DNA from: an uncultured Alphaproteobacteria bacterium
Lineage (GTDB): Bacteria; Pseudomonadota; Alphaproteobacteria; Micavibrionales; UBA1664
Assembly: GCA_943789475.1 (NCBI GenBank)
Contig: CALSUG010000002.1
Location: 124,001-188,000, forward strand
Reading direction: 5' to 3'
DNA length: 64,000 nt
Below are positions 62,469-64,000 of the stretch, in pieces (position 1 is the stretch's first letter; each line of letters opens with the position of its first letter). The position numbers were made by a program, and so were the translations under genes. The notes beneath the pieces are model-generated. The model saw only the letters and a list, made by a program, of their open reading frames with translations. It did no database searches and was not told where the DNA came from.

Positions 62469-64000
62469 ATGTCATCCATATATCAAATGGTTAATTCTTT
62501 TCCGATGTTAAAAGACGGAGAAGAGAAAGGTTTGTGGGCTGAATATTTCGATGAAAATACGAAAAAAAGCCGTAAAAAAATCATTCGAGACAAGATAATC
62601 ACGAGCCATTTAAGACTTGCACTTAAAATTGCAAAAAAATGGACGGGATCCAAATTACCGCTCAGAGATTTATTTGGTGAGGCTCAAGTTGGTTTAGTTT
62701 ACGCTTTTGATAAATTTTCTACAGATGGTGGTGCAACATTTGCGACATATTCAAGTAATTGGATTAGAGCAAAAGTTTCTGAATATGTCATGCAAAATGC
62801 CTCTTCTATGAAGAATGGAACGACAGCATTTCAAAAATTCTTATTTTTTAATTACGGTAAAATTAAAAAACAAATGGAAAGTGAAAATCCTGATTTTAAT
62901 GCAGATCAAATCGAAGTTATGATCGCTAAAAAATTGATTGAAAATGGAAAATCGTCTACGGATGATTTGGAAAAAACGCTAAAAGAGCTTAAAGATTTTC
63001 AAATTGGAAGAGCGAATATAGCATCCCTTGACGCGCCTTTATCAGATGATGGTGAATCATCCTCATATGTTGATTTTGTTGCCGATCCTAACGCTAGACC
63101 TGCTCCAGATATAATAGAAGAAGATGAAGAAAAAGTTATAGGGCATCGCTTCTTAGTATCAGCACGAGATGAATTTATTCGCGTCGGTAAAAAAAGAGAA
63201 TGGGAAATATTGAAAGCAAGAAGGCTTGATGATCCTAAGAAAACTCTGGAAGATCTGTCTGTAGTGTATGATGTCTCCCGTGAGCGTATTCGTCAAATTG
63301 AGGTTGCTGCTTTTGAACGATTGCAAGGCATGGCTAAAAGAGACTTCCAAACCAAGGCCATACTAGAGCAGGATGGCCCTGCCAGAGAAGTGAAACGAAA
63401 CGCTAAAAAAGCAACTGTTATTATTCCTTCTATACCTGTTAGACCGAAACAAACACAGACTGTTGATGCTAAGTCTATAGTTTTAGAAAAACCAAAACCA
63501 GACGTAGAATTTTCTATCTCTGGGGGTGAAGATGATAAGCAATTTACCTCGAGCTACCTTAACCAAAAGCTAAGCATGGAAGAGCTTTTAAAGTGTGTTG
63601 AAAATGAAGGGAAGTCTATTCCTCTGGTTAAAGGTAGGGGTGATAAACGTGTGGTTGTGGGTTATTTTGTTGATGTGTCACGATTGTCACAACACAATGC
63701 ACCTCGTACAACGTTAGCTTTTTCTGGTTTTAAGAAAAAATCTTCAGATTATGCCGATAGTAAGAGCATTCTGATTTTAACGGGCCGTGGCGTTAATAGG
63801 GATGTTGCGTTTATTCCTGTTCATTTATTTACGCCATCAAATAATGTTGCTAACGAAAACGCCAATAGGACGAAAGACTATAATGGGATCGCTCCATTGG
63901 TAATACCAACTGCGATAGAGAAAGTTGATAGCTTAGTATCCGCGCCGAACGTTGAAAAAGAAAGTAGAGTTGCAGAAACATCTAAAATTTTGCCTTCGAA
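62469..64000 (+). CDS. RpoH-like sigma factor with long C-terminal extension, cut by window edge
   Basis: At least 510 residues, no stop before the window ends. Sigma region 2 at about 45-115 includes LPLRDLFGEAQVGLVYAFDK and the RpoH-type WIRAKVSEYVMQN. SLDAPLSDDGESSSYVDFV (about 186-204) matches the RpoH spacer. Region 4 with a helix-turn-helix, TLEDLSVVYDVSRERIRQIE, is at about 259-278. Normal RpoH ends near there; here about 220 more residues follow, with no recognised domain. It probably redirects RNA polymerase to the element's own genes. The start is uncertain: an in-frame TTG at 62460 is possible and no strong ribosome site is seen. Confidence 0.82.
   Translation, partial: MSSIYQMVNSFPMLKDGEEKGLWAEYFDENTKKSRKKIIRDKIITSHLRLALKIAKKWTGSKLPLRDLFGEAQVGLVYAFDKFSTDGGATFATYSSNWIRAKVSEYVMQNASSMKNGTTAFQKFLFFNYGKIKKQMESENPDFNADQIEVMIAKKLIENGKSSTDDLEKTLKELKDFQIGRANIASLDAPLSDDGESSSYVDFVADPNARPAPDIIEEDEEKVIGHRFLVSARDEFIRVGKKREWEILKARRLDDPKKTLEDLSVVYDVSRERIRQIEVAAFERLQGMAKRDFQTKAILEQDGPAREVKRNAKKATVIIPSIPVRPKQTQTVDAKSIVLEKPKPDVEFSISGGEDDKQFTSSYLNQKLSMEELLKCVENEGKSIPLVKGRGDKRVVVGYFVDVSRLSQHNAPRTTLAFSGFKKKSSDYADSKSILILTGRGVNRDVAFIPVHLFTPSNNVANENANRTKDYNGIAPLVIPTAIEKVDSLVSAPNVEKESRVAETSKILPS

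Larger units (their letters stand above)
60978..64000 (+). mobile_element. Left end of a putative integrated element
   Basis: Begins at tRNA-Ser and carries an integrase with upstream GGGGGTATA repeats and an atypical sigma factor gene. It continues past the window, so its type (prophage, satellite or island) cannot be told. Confidence 0.5.

Overview
The window looks like chromosome of an AT-rich alphaproteobacterium. Class is supported by the block leuS, lptE, holA, parB, parA, rsmG, mnmG, mnmE, rho, hemJ, hemE and then a PEP synthase/PPDK regulator, coaE and dnaQ, by perfect alphaproteobacterial-style parS palindromes, and by a DUF3576 lipoprotein. Placement below class cannot be settled from the sequence alone.

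Layout. 1-8137 holds a cut-off DMT permease, miaA, a periplasmic Do-type protease, hflC-hflK, and (plus strand) mrp, a DUF1761-like protein and a UMF1-type MFS transporter. 8134-21619 is a minus-strand cluster for a type IVb pilus of the R64 thin-pilus type. In transcription order it has PilL/TcpQ-like protein, secretin PilN, PilO, PilP, ATPase PilQ, membrane protein PilR and major pilin PilS. A strong terminator follows, then three large PilV-like minor pilins and one periplasmic protein. tRNA-Ala(GGC) lies just beyond. 21945-28139 holds a membrane diguanylate cyclase with a DMT-like sensor, a System II cytochrome c maturation set (TlpA-like thioredoxin, CcsA, ResB) and engB. 28261-36098 holds a porin, the DUF3576 lipoprotein, leuS, a pentapeptide-repeat protein, lptE and holA.

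36100-46486 is the origin-proximal block parB-parA-rsmG-mnmG-mnmE, an unknown zinc-ribbon membrane protein, rho, hemJ and hemE, with three perfect parS sites and one near-perfect site. The 46487-46809 intergenic region, beside hemE, is AT-rich and full of DnaA-box-like nonamers: it is the best candidate for the chromosomal origin. Gene orientation flips there (mostly leftward to the left, rightward to the right), and by eye so does G versus C excess.

46810-49631 holds three unrecognised proteins, two of them tandem paralogues. 49658-58639 is a plus-strand run: PEP synthase/PPDK regulator, coaE, a glutamine amidotransferase, dnaQ, rnr, an NDUFA9-like reductase, surA, rsmA and an SDR. After a frame-disrupted small ORF come a glycosyltransferase, an alpha/beta hydrolase and tRNA-Ser(GGA). 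A tyrosine integrase follows the tRNA directly, preceded by GGGGGTATA repeats. Next is an RpoH-like sigma factor with a long C-terminal extension that runs off the window. This right end looks like the start of an integrated element.

The most unusual items are the R64-like pilus locus with three ladder-repeat PilV-like pilins and an EF-hand loop in the major pilin, the origin region with its unknown neighbours, the DMT-GGDEF fusion, System II cytochrome c maturation in an alphaproteobacterium, and the extended sigma factor on the putative island.
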